Positions 25,695 to 34,939 of a stretch of 64,000 bases of DNA are shown in pieces (the first letter of the stretch is position 1; every line of letters begins with the position of its first letter). Position numbers and translations under genes: made by a program. Origin of the DNA: Streptomyces sp. NBC_00425. GTDB lineage: Bacteria; Actinomycetota; Actinomycetes; Streptomycetales; Streptomycetaceae. The notes under the pieces were generated by a model. That model saw only the letters and a program-made list of their open reading frames with translations. It made no database searches and was not told where the DNA came from. Location of the stretch: assembly GCF_036030735.1 (NCBI RefSeq), contig NZ_CP107928.1:434001-498000 (forward strand), read 5' to 3'.

Positions 25695-26656
25695 CGCGTC
25701 CTCCTGGGGTCGAACGAGGAGGTGGCGGCGAGCTCCTCGAACAGTTCGCGCTCCCGGTCCCCCAGTGTGGGCGGCACCATGACGCGGAGTTCGGCGTACA
25801 GGTCGCCGGTCGCGCCGCGCGGGTTCGGCATGCCCTCGCCGCGCAGCCGCAGCCGCCGACCGCTGGACGAGCCCGCGGGCACCGTGACCTTGGCCGTACC
25901 GCCGCCGGGGGTGGGCACCGGCACCGTCGCGCCCAGCGCCGCCTCCCAGGGGGCGACCGGCACCTGGACGTACACGTCGCGGCCGTCCAGCCGGAACCGG
26001 GGGTCGGGCTGAACGCGCACCCGCAGGTACAGGTCGCCCGCAGCGGCGTCACCGCTGCCCCGGCCGCCCTCGCCCGCCAGTCGGATGCGCTGTCCGTCGG
26101 TGACTCCCGGCGGGACGTGGACCTCGTACCGCCGCGGCTGCCCGGCGGGACCGGCCAGCGTGACGGTGCGACGGCCGCCCCGGTACGCCTCCTCGACGGT
26201 GAGCGGCAGCTCGGCCTCCTGGTCGGCTCCGGGGACGCCGCCCGGGGCGGCGCCGGCTCCGAACATGGAACCGAACAAGTCCTCGAGGTCGATGCCTTCC
26301 GCTCCGAAGCCGTCGCCGAAGCCGTCGCCGAAGTCGGTGCTGTACCGGACACGCGGGCCGCCCGCGCCTGCGGTCCGCCGACCGCGGAAGCCGCCGCCCG
26401 CTCCAGCCGTGACCCGTTCGTCGAAGTCCTCGGGGACGTTGCGGAAGTCCTCGCCGAAGCGGTCGTAACGGGCCCGGGTCTTGGGGTCCGACAGGGCGCT
26501 GTACGCCTCGTTGAGGTCCTTGAAGCGTTCCTCCGCGTCCGGGTCCTTGTTGACGTCGGGGTGGTATTTGCGGGCGAGCTTGCGATAGGCCTGCTGGATC
26601 TCGTCCGGCCTCGCGGTCCGGGAAACGCCCAGCACCTCGTAGAAGTCCCGTGCCAT
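25691..26656 (-). CDS. DnaJ-family co-chaperone without zinc finger (CbpA type)
   Basis: A 321-residue J protein. The J domain occupies residues 1-70 with the HPD motif in KYHPDVNKDP. It is followed by a Gly/Phe-rich linker and two C-terminal substrate-binding domains (LPLTVEEAYRGG, VHVPPGVTDGQRIRLAGEG). The four CxxCxGxG zinc repeats of classical DnaJ are missing, so it is a class II/CbpA-type protein. It would stimulate the DnaK encoded upstream. It starts six bases after grpE and overlaps the cbpM-like gene by four. Confidence 0.93.
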   Translation of the reverse strand: MARDFYEVLGVSRTARPDEIQQAYRKLARKYHPDVNKDPDAEERFKDLNEAYSALSDPKTRARYDRFGEDFRNVPEDFDERVTAGAGGGFRGRRTAGAGGPRVRYSTDFGDGFGDGFGAEGIDLEDLFGSMFGAGAAPGGVPGADQEAELPLTVEEAYRGGRRTVTLAGPAGQPRRYEVHVPPGVTDGQRIRLAGEGGRGSGDAAAGDLYLRVRVQPDPRFRLDGRDVYVQVPVAPWEAALGATVPVPTPGGGTAKVTVPAGSSSGRRLRLRGEGMPNPRGATGDLYAELRVMVPPTLGDRERELFEELAATSSFDPRRTR

Positions 26657-26662
26657 GACCGG

Positions 26663-27274
26663 TCACTCCCGCTTCGCGACCGTCACGGCGGCGGGCCTGA
26701 GCTGCCGATCGCCGTCCCCGTAGCCGGGGCGCAGCACCTCCACGACGGTGCCCGGCGGGGCGTCTGGGGCCTGGACGACGCCGACCACCTCGTGCCGGGC
26801 CGGGTCGAAGACGACACCGGTTTCCGCGTGCCGCGGGTAGCCGAGCAGTTCGAGGACGTTCACCGCCTGGTCGCGGACCGCCCGGACGCCCTCGACGACC
26901 GCACCCGGATCAGCGCCGGCATGGGTCAGGGCGAGGTCCAGGTTGTCCAGGACGGGCAGGAAGGCGGCGGCCGTACGGGAGCGCTCCGCCGTCCGCTCCC
27001 GCTCCAGCTCCCTGGTGTGGCGCTTGCGGAGGTTGTCCAGGTCGGCCAGCGCGCGCCGCCAGCGGTCCTCCAGTTCCCGGATCGCGGCCGTGTACTCGTC
27101 CTCGGCGGACGCGGGGCCGGCGGCGTCGGGTCCCGGTTCGTCGTACGCCGTCTCCGGTCGGGACGGCGGGTCCGGTCGGGGCAGATCCTCTCGCGGAGGG
27201 CGCACGGCGCCTTCCGCGGCCGACTCGACCGGATCAACCGCGGCGGTTTCGGGTTCCTGGGGCCGGCTCGGCAT
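26663..27274 (-). CDS. grpE: Nucleotide exchange factor GrpE
   Basis: A 203-residue GrpE. Residues 1-60 are acidic and disordered, followed by a long coiled coil (RELEDRWRRALADLDNLRKR) and the C-terminal beta-domain with HAETGVVFDPARHEVVGVVQ and GTVVEVLRPGYGDGDR. It exchanges ADP for ATP on DnaK. Gaps to dnaK and dnaJ are eight and six bases, so the three are co-transcribed. The protein is somewhat divergent in its long N-terminal tail, as is usual for actinomycete secondary copies. Confidence 0.93.
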   Translation of the reverse strand: MPSRPQEPETAAVDPVESAAEGAVRPPREDLPRPDPPSRPETAYDEPGPDAAGPASAEDEYTAAIRELEDRWRRALADLDNLRKRHTRELERERTAERSRTAAAFLPVLDNLDLALTHAGADPGAVVEGVRAVRDQAVNVLELLGYPRHAETGVVFDPARHEVVGVVQAPDAPPGTVVEVLRPGYGDGDRQLRPAAVTVAKRE

Positions 27275-27282
27275 GGCGCGCC

Positions 27283-29187
27283 TCAGTCCTTGTCGAACTC
27301 GGCGTCGATGACGTCGTCGTCCCCGCCACCGCCGCTCGGGCCACCGGTCGCACCGCCTCCGGTGCCGTCCTGGCCGGGACCGCCTGTGGCGGCGCCCTGT
27401 TGGGCCGCCAGCCCGGCAAGTACCTGCTGGAGTTCGGAGGTCAGGGGCCGCACGCGCTCCACGCCCGCTTCTTCCTTGACCGCCGCCCGGGCGTCGGACA
27501 CGAGCATCTCGGCGCGTGCCTTCTCGTGCGCGGGCGCCGCGTCGCCCAGTTCGGCGAGGCGCTTCTCGACCTGGTACGCGGCGGCGTCGAGCTCGTTGCG
27601 GGCGTCGACGGCCTCGCGGAGTGCCTGGTCCTGGCCCTGGTTGCGCTCGGCCTCCTGAACCATGCGTTCGACCTCGCTGCGGTCCAGGTTGGAGCTCTCA
27701 CTGATGGTGATGCCCTGTTCCTTGCCGGTGTCCCGGTCGCGGGCCTTGACGTTGAGAATGCCGTTGGCGTCGATGTCGAAGGTGACCTCGATCTGCGCTT
27801 CACCCCGCGGCGCCGACCGGATGTCGGTGAGCTGGAACCGGCCGAGCACCCGGTTGTCGGCGGCCCGCTCGCGCTCGCCCTGGAGGACCACCACGTCGAC
27901 GGCCGGCTGGTTGTCCTCGGCGGTGGAGAAGGTCTCGGAGCGTCGCACGGGGATGGTGGTGTTCCGCTCGATGATCTTCGTCATCACGCCACCGCGTGTC
28001 TCGACGCCCAGCGACAGGGGCGTGACGTCGAGCAGCAGGACGTCCTTGACCTCGCCCTTGAGCACCCCGGCCTGGATCGCGGCCCCCAGTGCCACGACCT
28101 CGTCGGGGTTGACGCTCATGTTGGGTTCCTTGCCGCCGGTCAGCCGACGCACCAAAGCCTGGACGGCTGGGATGCGGGTGGAACCGCCGACGAGGATGAC
28201 TTCGTCGATGTCGCTCTCGCCGACCTTGGCGTCGGCCATGGCCTGCTGGACCGGCCCCAGGCACCGCTCCACCAGGTCGCCGGCGATCTGCTCGAACGTG
28301 GACCGCATGATCGAGTCGGTGAGGTGCTTGGGCCCCGAGGCGTCGGCGGTGATGAACGGCAGGCTCACCTGCGTCTGTGTCACCGAACTGAGCTCGGTCT
28401 TGGCCTTCTCCGCCGCCTCGAAAAGGCGTTGCAGCGCCTGCGGGTCCTTGCGCAGGTCGATGCCGTTCTCCTTCTGGAAGTCGTCCGCGAGGTGGTCCAC
28501 CAGACGCCGGTCGAAGTCGTCGCCGCCCAGGTGGCTGTCGCCGGCGGTGGAGCGCACCTCCACCACGCCGTCACCGACGTCGAGGATGCTCACGTCGAAG
28601 GTGCCGCCGCCCAGGTCGAAGACGAGGACGGTCTCGTGTCCCTTCTTGTCCATGCCGTAGGCGAGGGCTGCCGCGGTCGGCTCGTTGATGATCCGCAGCA
28701 CCTCCAGTCCCGCGATCCGCCCGGCGTCCTTGGTGGCGGTGCGCTGGGCGTCGTTGAAGTAGGCGGGCACCGTGATGACGGCCTCCGTGACCCGCTCCCC
28801 CAGCTGCTTGGAGGCGTCGTCGGCGAGTTTGCGCAGCACCTGGGCGCTGATCTCCTCAGGCGCGTACAGCTTGTCGCGCACCTCGAAGCGGGCCGCCCCG
28901 CCGTCGCCCTCGACGACGTCGTACGCCACCGCCCTGGCCTCCTCGGAGATCTCGTCGAAGTGTCGGCCGATGAACCGCTTGGCCGAATATATGGTGCCCT
29001 TGGGGTTGAGGATCGCCTGGCGGCGGGCCAGCTGGCCCACCAGGCGCTCGCCGGTGTCGGTGAAGGCCACCACTGACGGTGTCGTGCGGTTGCCCTCGTT
29101 GTTGGGCACGACGGACGGCTCGCCGCCCTCCCACACGGCGATAACCGAGTTGGTGGTGCCCAGGTCGATGCCCACTGCCTTGGCCAT
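27283..29187 (-). CDS. dnaK: Molecular chaperone DnaK (Hsp70)
   Basis: A 634-residue Hsp70. The ATPase domain starts [20 protein letters not shown] and contains [19 protein letters not shown] and [16 protein letters not shown]. The substrate-binding domain includes [17 protein letters not shown] and the C-terminus has a Gly-rich tail ending [13 protein letters not shown] strong ribosome-binding site (GGAAGGAG) precedes the ATG at 29187. It heads an eight-gene operon with grpE, dnaJ(cbpA), cbpM, clpB and a thioredoxin module. A housekeeping dnaK copy probably exists elsewhere, because this operon layout with trxC is accessory-like; that cannot be checked here. Confidence 0.95.
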   Translation of the reverse strand: MAKAVGIDLGTTNSVIAVWEGGEPSVVPNNEGNRTTPSVVAFTDTGERLVGQLARRQAILNPKGTIYSAKRFIGRHFDEISEEARAVAYDVVEGDGGAARFEVRDKLYAPEEISAQVLRKLADDASKQLGERVTEAVITVPAYFNDAQRTATKDAGRIAGLEVLRIINEPTAAALAYGMDKKGHETVLVFDLGGGTFDVSILDVGDGVVEVRSTAGDSHLGGDDFDRRLVDHLADDFQKENGIDLRKDPQALQRLFEAAEKAKTELSSVTQTQVSLPFITADASGPKHLTDSIMRSTFEQIAGDLVERCLGPVQQAMADAKVGESDIDEVILVGGSTRIPAVQALVRRLTGGKEPNMSVNPDEVVALGAAIQAGVLKGEVKDVLLLDVTPLSLGVETRGGVMTKIIERNTTIPVRRSETFSTAEDNQPAVDVVVLQGERERAADNRVLGRFQLTDIRSAPRGEAQIEVTFDIDANGILNVKARDRDTGKEQGITISESSNLDRSEVERMVQEAERNQGQDQALREAVDARNELDAAAYQVEKRLAELGDAAPAHEKARAEMLVSDARAAVKEEAGVERVRPLTSELQQVLAGLAAQQGAATGGPGQDGTGGGATGGPSGGGGDDDVIDAEFDKD

Positions 29188-29732
29188 GAAGACTCCTTCC
29201 CGTGCGGCGGCCTCCGCCGACTGTCCGGATCACGCTTTTCGGGTTCGAGTTAGGACCCTGCGGTTCGGGCCGGTTCACAAGGCCGCACAGCCGGCCGACC
29301 GGGACACCGGGCTGCGCAGCGCTCGCCGCAGGGGCGGCTCTGCCTAAGCGCATCCGGCCGATCACCCGCTCGCGCAAGCCGACGTCCCGCAGACGTCCCG
29401 CCCGGTGATCGCCACCCTCTCCACGGGAAACCCTTGGTCAGAGGGGTGGTCACCGGCATGTTCGGCTTCCCGGTACGTCTCCTGCGGGGCAACCGGCCTG
29501 CGATGCCGCTCGGCCGTCACCCAGCCCTTCCTGCCTGTGCGGAGCGTCTCGAACACCCCCCAGGGTGGCAATCCGAGTGGCTCCACGCCTGCGCCTGGCG
29601 AGCCAGAAACGCACGGGCCCGTTCGCCCCGCGGGTACGAGAAGGATCCGAACACCTCTGATATGCCGGTTCACGAGCGGGTGCCCGAACACGAATCGCCT
29701 CCCTGGAGACTCGGGGAGAACGGAGTGATCCC
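29188..29732. other. Divergent promoter region of the dnaK operon and the PucR-type gene
   Basis: This 545-base interval should hold both promoters. I searched for the HspR inverted repeat (CTTGAGT spaced from ACTCAAG) and for a CIRCE element and saw neither. On the dnaK strand a short direct repeat, GAACCGGCCC followed by GAACCGCAGG, lies 70 to 95 bases upstream of the start codon. No coding region is supported. Confidence 0.5.
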
Positions 29733-31502
29733 ATGACCGGCAGCCGGTACGACCGCTGCTCGGACCGGGAGGGCAGCCCTCCCCAGGGCAGCGACGGGCG
29801 GCACCCCACGGTCGCGCGGAGAGAGTCCCGCGCACCCGTTCCGACCGCGCCCGACCATGCCCTCCACGAACTGACCGCGCTGGCCCGCGCTCTCTTCGAC
29901 ACCCCGGACGAAGGCCAGATCCTGGGCCTGGCCATGGATCACATAGCCACCGCAGGGCCGTACAGCGCTGAGGCCGGATACCTCAAGGTGAACGGCGATC
30001 TGGTTCCCAGCCCGAGGAACGGGCAGAGCCATGCCGCGGCCGTGGACCGGAAGGTGCTGGAGCTGGCCGGGAAGGACGGCCCTGTGACCGTACCCGGCAG
30101 GCGTTGGGGCCGGGCCCTGGGGCTGCGGGGACTCGAGGGCCTCCACGGCTACCTCGTGGTGACGTCCCTCTCCCGGCCCACCGAGGCCGAGCGATCCCTG
30201 CTCACCACGCTCGTCCGGCACACCGCTGCTGCACTGTCAGTCGCCTTCGCGCACCGCCGCCGACGGGAGGACGCGCTGGAGCTGCGCCGCCTGAAGGAGG
30301 AACGCACAGCCCTCCAGCGGCAGTTGATCTCCGTCATGGCCGCGTCGGCATACCAGCGTGGCGTTCACACGCTCATGGCCGATGTCGCTGCCTCGGGCGG
30401 CGGCGAGGAGGCCGTCACCCGGGCCCTGCACGGACTCACCGGACTCCCCGCGCTGGTCGAGGACCGCTTCGGTCGGTTGAGGTCCTGGACCGGCATCAGC
30501 CGCCCCGACCCCTATCCGGAACCGGACCCCGTGCGCCAGGACGAGATGCTGCACGCCGTCGCCCGGGAGGTCGGACCGGTGCGGATCAAGGACCGGCTGA
30601 TCACCCTGGTCCGCCGGCACGGCGAGATCCTGGGCGTGCTGGCCCTGGTCGATGTCCGGGACGAGGCCGACGAGCACACCGTGCTCGCGCTGGAATACGC
30701 CGCCGCGTCGCTCGCCCTGGAGCTGACACACCTGCGCAACCTGGCCGAAGTGGAGCTGAGGCTGAACCGCGAGCTCGTCGACGACCTCCTGGCAGGGACG
30801 GACGAGGCGAGCGCCCACGCCCGATCCACGGCCATCGGACACGACCTGCACCGCATTCACTACGTCGTCGTGGTGCGGTGGTCGAACCGGACCGTGGACG
30901 ATTCCTTCGCGCAGACCGTGGGCCGGACGGCTTCTGCGGTGGGCATGCGCTCGCTGTTGACCCGACGTTCGGACCACGTGGTCCTGATCGCGGACGACAG
31001 GCCGCACGCCCGCGCGCTGTACGAGGCGCTCGCCCGGGAGACCGGGACACGATCGGGGACGATAGGGGTGAGCGCCCCTTCCGAGTCTGTGGACGACATC
31101 CCCCACCGCTACCAGGAGGCGCAGCGCGCCCTGGACGTGCGCAGCCACTCCCGCGAGCGCTACGGCACGACGTTCTTCGACGAGCTCGGCCTCTACCGCA
31201 TCCTGGGACCCGGCAACGACTACCGGGAACTGGAGACGTTCGTCGACGAGTGGCTCGGGCAGCTCATCGACTACGACTCCCGTCACCACGCGACCATGGT
31301 GGAGACCCTGTCCCGGTACTTCGACTGCGGCGGCAACTACGACGAGACGGCCGAATCCCTCGCGATCCACCGCAGCACGCTGCGCTATCGGCTGCAGCGC
31401 ATCCGCGACATCAGCGGAAACGACCTCGCCGACGTCGAGGACCGGCTCAACCTCCAGGTGGCGACCCGAGTGTGGAAGATCGTCCTCGGCGGCCCCGGCT
31501 GA
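29733..31502 (+). CDS. PucR/CdaR-family transcriptional regulator with GAF domain
   Basis: A 589-residue regulator. Residues about 45-170 look like a GAF sensor, followed by a charged coiled coil (RRRREDALELRRLKEERTAL). The CdaR GGDEF-like region lies around 345-450. The C-terminus has the PucR helix-turn-helix (ETLSRYFDCGGNYDETAESL, then AIHRSTLRYRLQRIRDISG). Such proteins activate catabolic or stress genes in response to a small ligand. It is divergent from the dnaK operon, but whether it controls that operon is unknown. The start at ATG 29733 has ACGGAGTG ahead of it. Confidence 0.87.
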   Translation: MTGSRYDRCSDREGSPPQGSDGRHPTVARRESRAPVPTAPDHALHELTALARALFDTPDEGQILGLAMDHIATAGPYSAEAGYLKVNGDLVPSPRNGQSHAAAVDRKVLELAGKDGPVTVPGRRWGRALGLRGLEGLHGYLVVTSLSRPTEAERSLLTTLVRHTAAALSVAFAHRRRREDALELRRLKEERTALQRQLISVMAASAYQRGVHTLMADVAASGGGEEAVTRALHGLTGLPALVEDRFGRLRSWTGISRPDPYPEPDPVRQDEMLHAVAREVGPVRIKDRLITLVRRHGEILGVLALVDVRDEADEHTVLALEYAAASLALELTHLRNLAEVELRLNRELVDDLLAGTDEASAHARSTAIGHDLHRIHYVVVVRWSNRTVDDSFAQTVGRTASAVGMRSLLTRRSDHVVLIADDRPHARALYEALARETGTRSGTIGVSAPSESVDDIPHRYQEAQRALDVRSHSRERYGTTFFDELGLYRILGPGNDYRELETFVDEWLGQLIDYDSRHHATMVETLSRYFDCGGNYDETAESLAIHRSTLRYRLQRIRDISGNDLADVEDRLNLQVATRVWKIVLGGPG

Positions 31503-31629
31503 CACCCCGCTGGAACGATCCGGGCCGGGCGCGGACCATTCATAAGTGCCTGGTCTTCCAGCGACATCGCCGGCCGGAACGGCACCCCACCCCCGCGGCC
31601 CGAGTGATCAGCCCTCGTGCCTGCACAGT

Positions 31630-32616
31630 TCAGTTGGGAATGGTCACCAGGACGCGACCTCGGCCGCCCGTGTCAACACGGTCTTGGGCTTGGGCGATCT
31701 TCTCCAGCGGGTACACGTCGCCGATGGCGACGGTGAGCATGCCGACTGCGGCTGCGGCGGTGAGGTCGCGGGCCGCCTGCCGTTTCGCCGATTCGGCGAA
31801 GTCGTCGCTGCCGAGCATGCGCAGCGTGACGTTGTTGAACAGCATGGGCCAAAAGGGAAGTCGGGGCCGGTCGTCCCGGGTGGCGTAGGCGGCGATCACC
31901 GCGCCGTTCGCGGCGACGAGGTCGTCCAGGTCCGCATTATCGGACAGGGCCACCTCGACGATTCGGTGCACGCCGTCGGGAGCGTGCGCGCGGATCGCGG
32001 CGGCGGGGTCGTCCTCGTCGAGCGCCACCGCGTGGGAGACGACGGCGGGGTCGACGCGGTTCAGGTCGCTGCCATGGCGCACGGTCCCGATCACCGTCGC
32101 GCCGCCCCACCGGGCGAGCTGCGCGGCCAGGGAGCCGACGCCGCCGAGCACCCCGTGCACGAGCACGAGCTGTCCGTCGACGGGGCCGTCGCTGAACACG
32201 GTGCGGTGGGCGGTGATCCCAGGGATGCCCAGGCCGGCGCCGAGTTCGTCGGTGAGGTGGTCGGGGAGCGGCACGGCCAGATCCGCAGGCACGACGGTGT
32301 ACTGGGCTGCGGTGCCGAAGGGGCGGTAGGACTGGGCGCCGTACACCCATACCCGCTGTCCCATCCGGTGGGCGTCGACCCCGTCGCCCACCGCGTCGAT
32401 GACTCCGGCGGCATCGCTGTGCGGGATCACCCGCGGGTAGGGCATCGAGGAGCCGAGCCAGCCGCGCCGCTTCTTGGTGTCGCCGGGGTTGACGCCCGAA
32501 ACGGTGACGCGGACGCGGACCTCGCCGGGGCCGACGGTGGGGTCGGGCAGTTCGCCGACGCGCAGGACATCGGCGGCAGGGCCCTGTTCGTCGTACCAGG
32601 ATGCAAGCATGGACAT
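31630..32616 (-). CDS. NAD(P)H:quinone oxidoreductase, zinc-less MDR family
   Basis: A 328-residue medium-chain reductase. The N-terminal GroES-like fold carries VGPGEVRVRVTVSGVNPGDT, and the Rossmann part has VLVHGVLGGVGSLAAQLARW. Catalytic zinc ligands are absent, as in quinone reductases. It would reduce quinones or enones with NADPH. Fifteen bases upstream on the same strand is a PadR-type gene, so the two are probably one operon, with the PadR protein repressing it through the operator at 33213-33242. Confidence 0.9.
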   Translation of the reverse strand: MSMLASWYDEQGPAADVLRVGELPDPTVGPGEVRVRVTVSGVNPGDTKKRRGWLGSSMPYPRVIPHSDAAGVIDAVGDGVDAHRMGQRVWVYGAQSYRPFGTAAQYTVVPADLAVPLPDHLTDELGAGLGIPGITAHRTVFSDGPVDGQLVLVHGVLGGVGSLAAQLARWGGATVIGTVRHGSDLNRVDPAVVSHAVALDEDDPAAAIRAHAPDGVHRIVEVALSDNADLDDLVAANGAVIAAYATRDDRPRLPFWPMLFNNVTLRMLGSDDFAESAKRQAARDLTAAAAVGMLTVAIGDVYPLEKIAQAQDRVDTGGRGRVLVTIPN

Positions 32617-32630
32617 ACCTCCAGGGCCGG

Positions 32631-33191
32631 TCAGCTCGCGGGTTCGTCGAGCGGAAACGGAGTGTTCTCGGTGGGCTCGTCAGCGTCAAGAACAGCGTGC
32701 AGCCAGGCGCGTTCGGCGCTGCTGATGGCACGGGCGGTGAGCAGCATGCCACGCCGGTAGGGGTCGGCCACCTCCTCGGCCCGCAACGGCCTGTCACCGT
32801 CGTAGAAGAAGCTCGCCGGCTCCTCCAGGAACTCAAGCCGTCTGCGCAGCACCGCGTGCTGTTCGGGCACATCGGGCAGGTGCGAGAGGAACGCCAGAAC
32901 AGTGAAGAAGCGGGTGAAGTCGGTGATCTCATGGTCGGCCGGCTCGCGCAGCCGCTTCAGCAGTTCGGTGCGCCCGGCGCCGGTCAGGCTCAGCACGTAC
33001 CGCGCTGGGCCCGCACCCGGGTCGGCGCGCCGCTCCAGCAGGCCCGCCTTGGTCAGACGGTTGATCGCCGGATACAGACTGCCGTCGCTGACCGGCCGCG
33101 TGTACCCAGTCAGCTGCGAAACCCGCCGGCGCAGCTCGTGCCCGGGCAGAGCACCCCCGGCCAGGAAGCCCAGTATCGCTAGTTCCAGCAT
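32631..33191 (-). CDS. PadR-family transcriptional repressor
   Basis: A 186-residue PadR protein from ATG 33191 (MLELAILGFLAGGALPGHEL). The winged helix spans SDGSLYPAINRLTKAGLLER, and the C-terminal helical dimerisation domain includes FFTVLAFLSHLPDVPEQHAV. An upstream in-frame ATG at 33215 lies inside the palindromic repeats and is therefore rejected. PadR proteins sense phenolics, drugs or redox compounds. The gene precedes a quinone reductase and is divergent from a SnoaL-like gene, with the duplicated operator between them. Confidence 0.88.
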   Translation of the reverse strand: MLELAILGFLAGGALPGHELRRRVSQLTGYTRPVSDGSLYPAINRLTKAGLLERRADPGAGPARYVLSLTGAGRTELLKRLREPADHEITDFTRFFTVLAFLSHLPDVPEQHAVLRRRLEFLEEPASFFYDGDRPLRAEEVADPYRRGMLLTARAISSAERAWLHAVLDADEPTENTPFPLDEPAS

Positions 33192-33212
33192 GCTCTCACC
33201 ATCCCACAGCCA

Positions 33213-33242
33213 CATCGAATCGATGCATACATCGAATCGATG
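33213..33242. promoter_or_regulatory. Duplicated palindromic operator between padR-like and SnoaL-like genes
   Basis: The 13-base sequence CATCGAATCGATG, an odd-length palindrome symmetrical around its central A, occurs twice (33213-33225 and 33230-33242), separated by CATA. The copies are 17 bases apart. The element lies 22 bases ahead of the PadR start and 38 bases ahead of the SnoaL-like start, an ideal place for PadR to repress both directions. The assignment to PadR is inferred from position. Confidence 0.75.
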
Positions 33243-33280
33243 TTACCTTGTCGGAATATCACCGCCGCGAGGAGAGAAAC

Positions 33281-33700
33281 ATGCCGCTTGAAGCCGTGAA
33301 GTCTGTGATGCACCGCTTCGTCGAGTTCATCAACACAGCCAATGAGGATCTTGGCCGCGAGGTCATCTCTCCCGACGCGGTGTTCCACGCACCGAGTCAC
33401 GCAGAGCCACTTCGAGGTCCCGAGGGCTACATGGAGGTCATCGGCATGATGCGCAGTGGATTCCCGGACGTGCAGTGGACCCTGGAGGAGATGATCGGGG
33501 AAGGCGACACGGTGGCTGCACGGTTCACGATGCACGGCACGCACGACGGTGAGTTCTTCGGCATCCCCGCAAGCGGCAACAAGGTCTCGGTGCAGGCCAT
33601 GAACTTCTACTACATGGCCGACGGCCGGATCGTCGGCGAACGAGGTCAGCCCGACCTCCTTGGAGTCATGCAGCAGATCGGTGCCGTACCGGCACCGTGA
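33281..33700 (+). CDS. SnoaL-like/NTF2-fold protein
   Basis: A 139-residue protein of the SnoaL polyketide-cyclase/NTF2-like fold. ATG 33281 has a strong ribosome-binding site (GAGGAGAG); an upstream GTG in the same frame lacks one. Motifs are FVEFINTANEDLGREVISPD, RGPEGYMEVIGMMRSGFPDV and VAARFTMHGTHDGEFFGIP, the last with the conserved G-T-H-x-G. Members act as cyclases, hydrolases or ligand-binding proteins. No polyketide genes are nearby. It is divergent from the PadR repressor and probably induced by the same signal. Confidence 0.85.
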   Translation: MPLEAVKSVMHRFVEFINTANEDLGREVISPDAVFHAPSHAEPLRGPEGYMEVIGMMRSGFPDVQWTLEEMIGEGDTVAARFTMHGTHDGEFFGIPASGNKVSVQAMNFYYMADGRIVGERGQPDLLGVMQQIGAVPAP

Positions 33701-33946
33701 AGCAGGCAAGGAGCGCATGGTTCGATGCGGGAGGAGGGGGCTGCCCACCCCGTACACCTCAGCTGCCGGTTGAATGAGTCCAAGGGCTCGGAGCCGTAGG
33801 CCGCCGGCGAACGGTGGCACATGGCGCTGCCACTGCTGCCCAGCGAGTGCATGGCGTGCTGGTCGTCCCGGCGGCCAGCGGAGTCAACGTGACGCGTGCT
33901 CAGAAGATCGGAGGCCGCCTCGGCGGGGCCCATCTGGGGAACAGTC

Positions 33947-33977
33947 TTGAGTCTCCAGCGGCTGGAGAGAGCAGAGT
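33947..33977 (+). promoter_or_regulatory. MerR-type promoter with 19-bp spacer and inverted repeat
   Basis: TTGAGT (33947-33952) and CAGAGT (33972-33977) are separated by exactly 19 bases. The spacer contains the perfect inverted repeat CTCCAGCGGCTGGAG (33953-33967). A long spacer with a dyad between the -35 and -10 boxes is the classical architecture for MerR activators, and CTCCAG-type arms are usual for the drug-sensing group. The start codon of the regulator lies seven bases after the -10 box, so the transcript may be leaderless. Confidence 0.7.
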
Positions 33978-33984
33978 TGGGGAC

Positions 33985-34923
33985 ATGGACGTTACGACCC
34001 TCTGCTCGATCGGGGAGCTTTCCCGGCGGACCGGCTTGTCCGTGAGGACTATCCGGTTCTACTCCGATTCGGGGGTGGTAGCGCCGACCACCCGAAGTCC
34101 CGCCGGATATCGGCTCTATGACCTCGACGCACTGCTTCGTCTGGAACTTCTGCGCACACTCCGCGAGCTGGGCATGGACCTGGCCACGATTCAACGGGTA
34201 CTGGACCGCGAGCTCTCGGTGGCGGAAGTAGCCGCGGCGCACGCCGACGCCATGGACGTCCAGATCCGGGTGCTGCAACTGCGTCGGAGTGTTCTGCGAG
34301 TCGTGGCCGCACGCGGATCCGATCCCGAGGAGATCAAGCTCATGCACAGGCTCACGCAGATGTCCGGCGAGGAACGCCGACGTTTGATCGACGATTTCAT
34401 GGACGCCACCTTAAACACAGTGAATGCCGGCCCGGCTGCGGTGGCCATGGTTCGCGCTGCCGCTCCCGACCTTCCCGATGATCCGTCCAGCGAGCAGATC
34501 GCCGCGTGGGTGGAGCTTGCCGGGCTGGTCGGCGACGAAGACTTCCGGGCCCGGATGCGCCGGATGGTCATGTGGCAGGCCGCCGGGCGCCCGCTCGACA
34601 TCGAGAGCGAAGCGGGCGAGGAACTGATGAAGTTCACCCGTCAGAAGGTGGCCGAGGCCGTGGAGTCGGGCATCGACCCTCTCGGCAACAGGGCCGTACC
34701 CGTCATCGACGACCTTGTGCACCGCTTCGCCGAGGTGTTCGCGCGCACCCCTGACACGGAATTCCGGGACTGGATGGCCCAGCAGTTCGAAGAGGCACAC
34801 GATCCCAGGGTGGACCGGTACTGGCGGCTGGTGTGGATCGTCAACGGCTGGCAGGTAGTACCGAACCTGATCCCGGTGTATCCCTGGCTCATCCCCGCCC
34901 TGCGAAATGACCGCGACGCATAG
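33985..34923 (+). CDS. MerR-family transcriptional regulator
   Basis: A 312-residue regulator from ATG 33985. The MerR winged helix is at residues 8-75 (SIGELSRRTGLSVRTIRFYS, then SPAGYRLYDLDALLRLELL). It is followed by a coiled coil and a long C-terminal domain (about 190 residues) with no recognised ligand-binding fold, possibly of the TipAS-like or drug-binding helical type. The promoter in front shows it is probably autoregulated. No target gene follows directly; decayed transposon sequences come next. Confidence 0.85.
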   Translation: MDVTTLCSIGELSRRTGLSVRTIRFYSDSGVVAPTTRSPAGYRLYDLDALLRLELLRTLRELGMDLATIQRVLDRELSVAEVAAAHADAMDVQIRVLQLRRSVLRVVAARGSDPEEIKLMHRLTQMSGEERRRLIDDFMDATLNTVNAGPAAVAMVRAAAPDLPDDPSSEQIAAWVELAGLVGDEDFRARMRRMVMWQAAGRPLDIESEAGEELMKFTRQKVAEAVESGIDPLGNRAVPVIDDLVHRFAEVFARTPDTEFRDWMAQQFEEAHDPRVDRYWRLVWIVNGWQVVPNLIPVYPWLIPALRNDRDA

Positions 34924-34939
34924 TCACCGCAGTGGAGAC

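Noticed and set aside
29188..29732. HspR (HAIR) or CIRCE operator upstream of dnaK
   Set aside because: Neither inverted repeat could be found by reading both strands.
33192..33215. Upstream ATG start for the PadR protein
   Set aside because: The ATG lies inside the operator palindrome and adds residues absent from the PadR family start.
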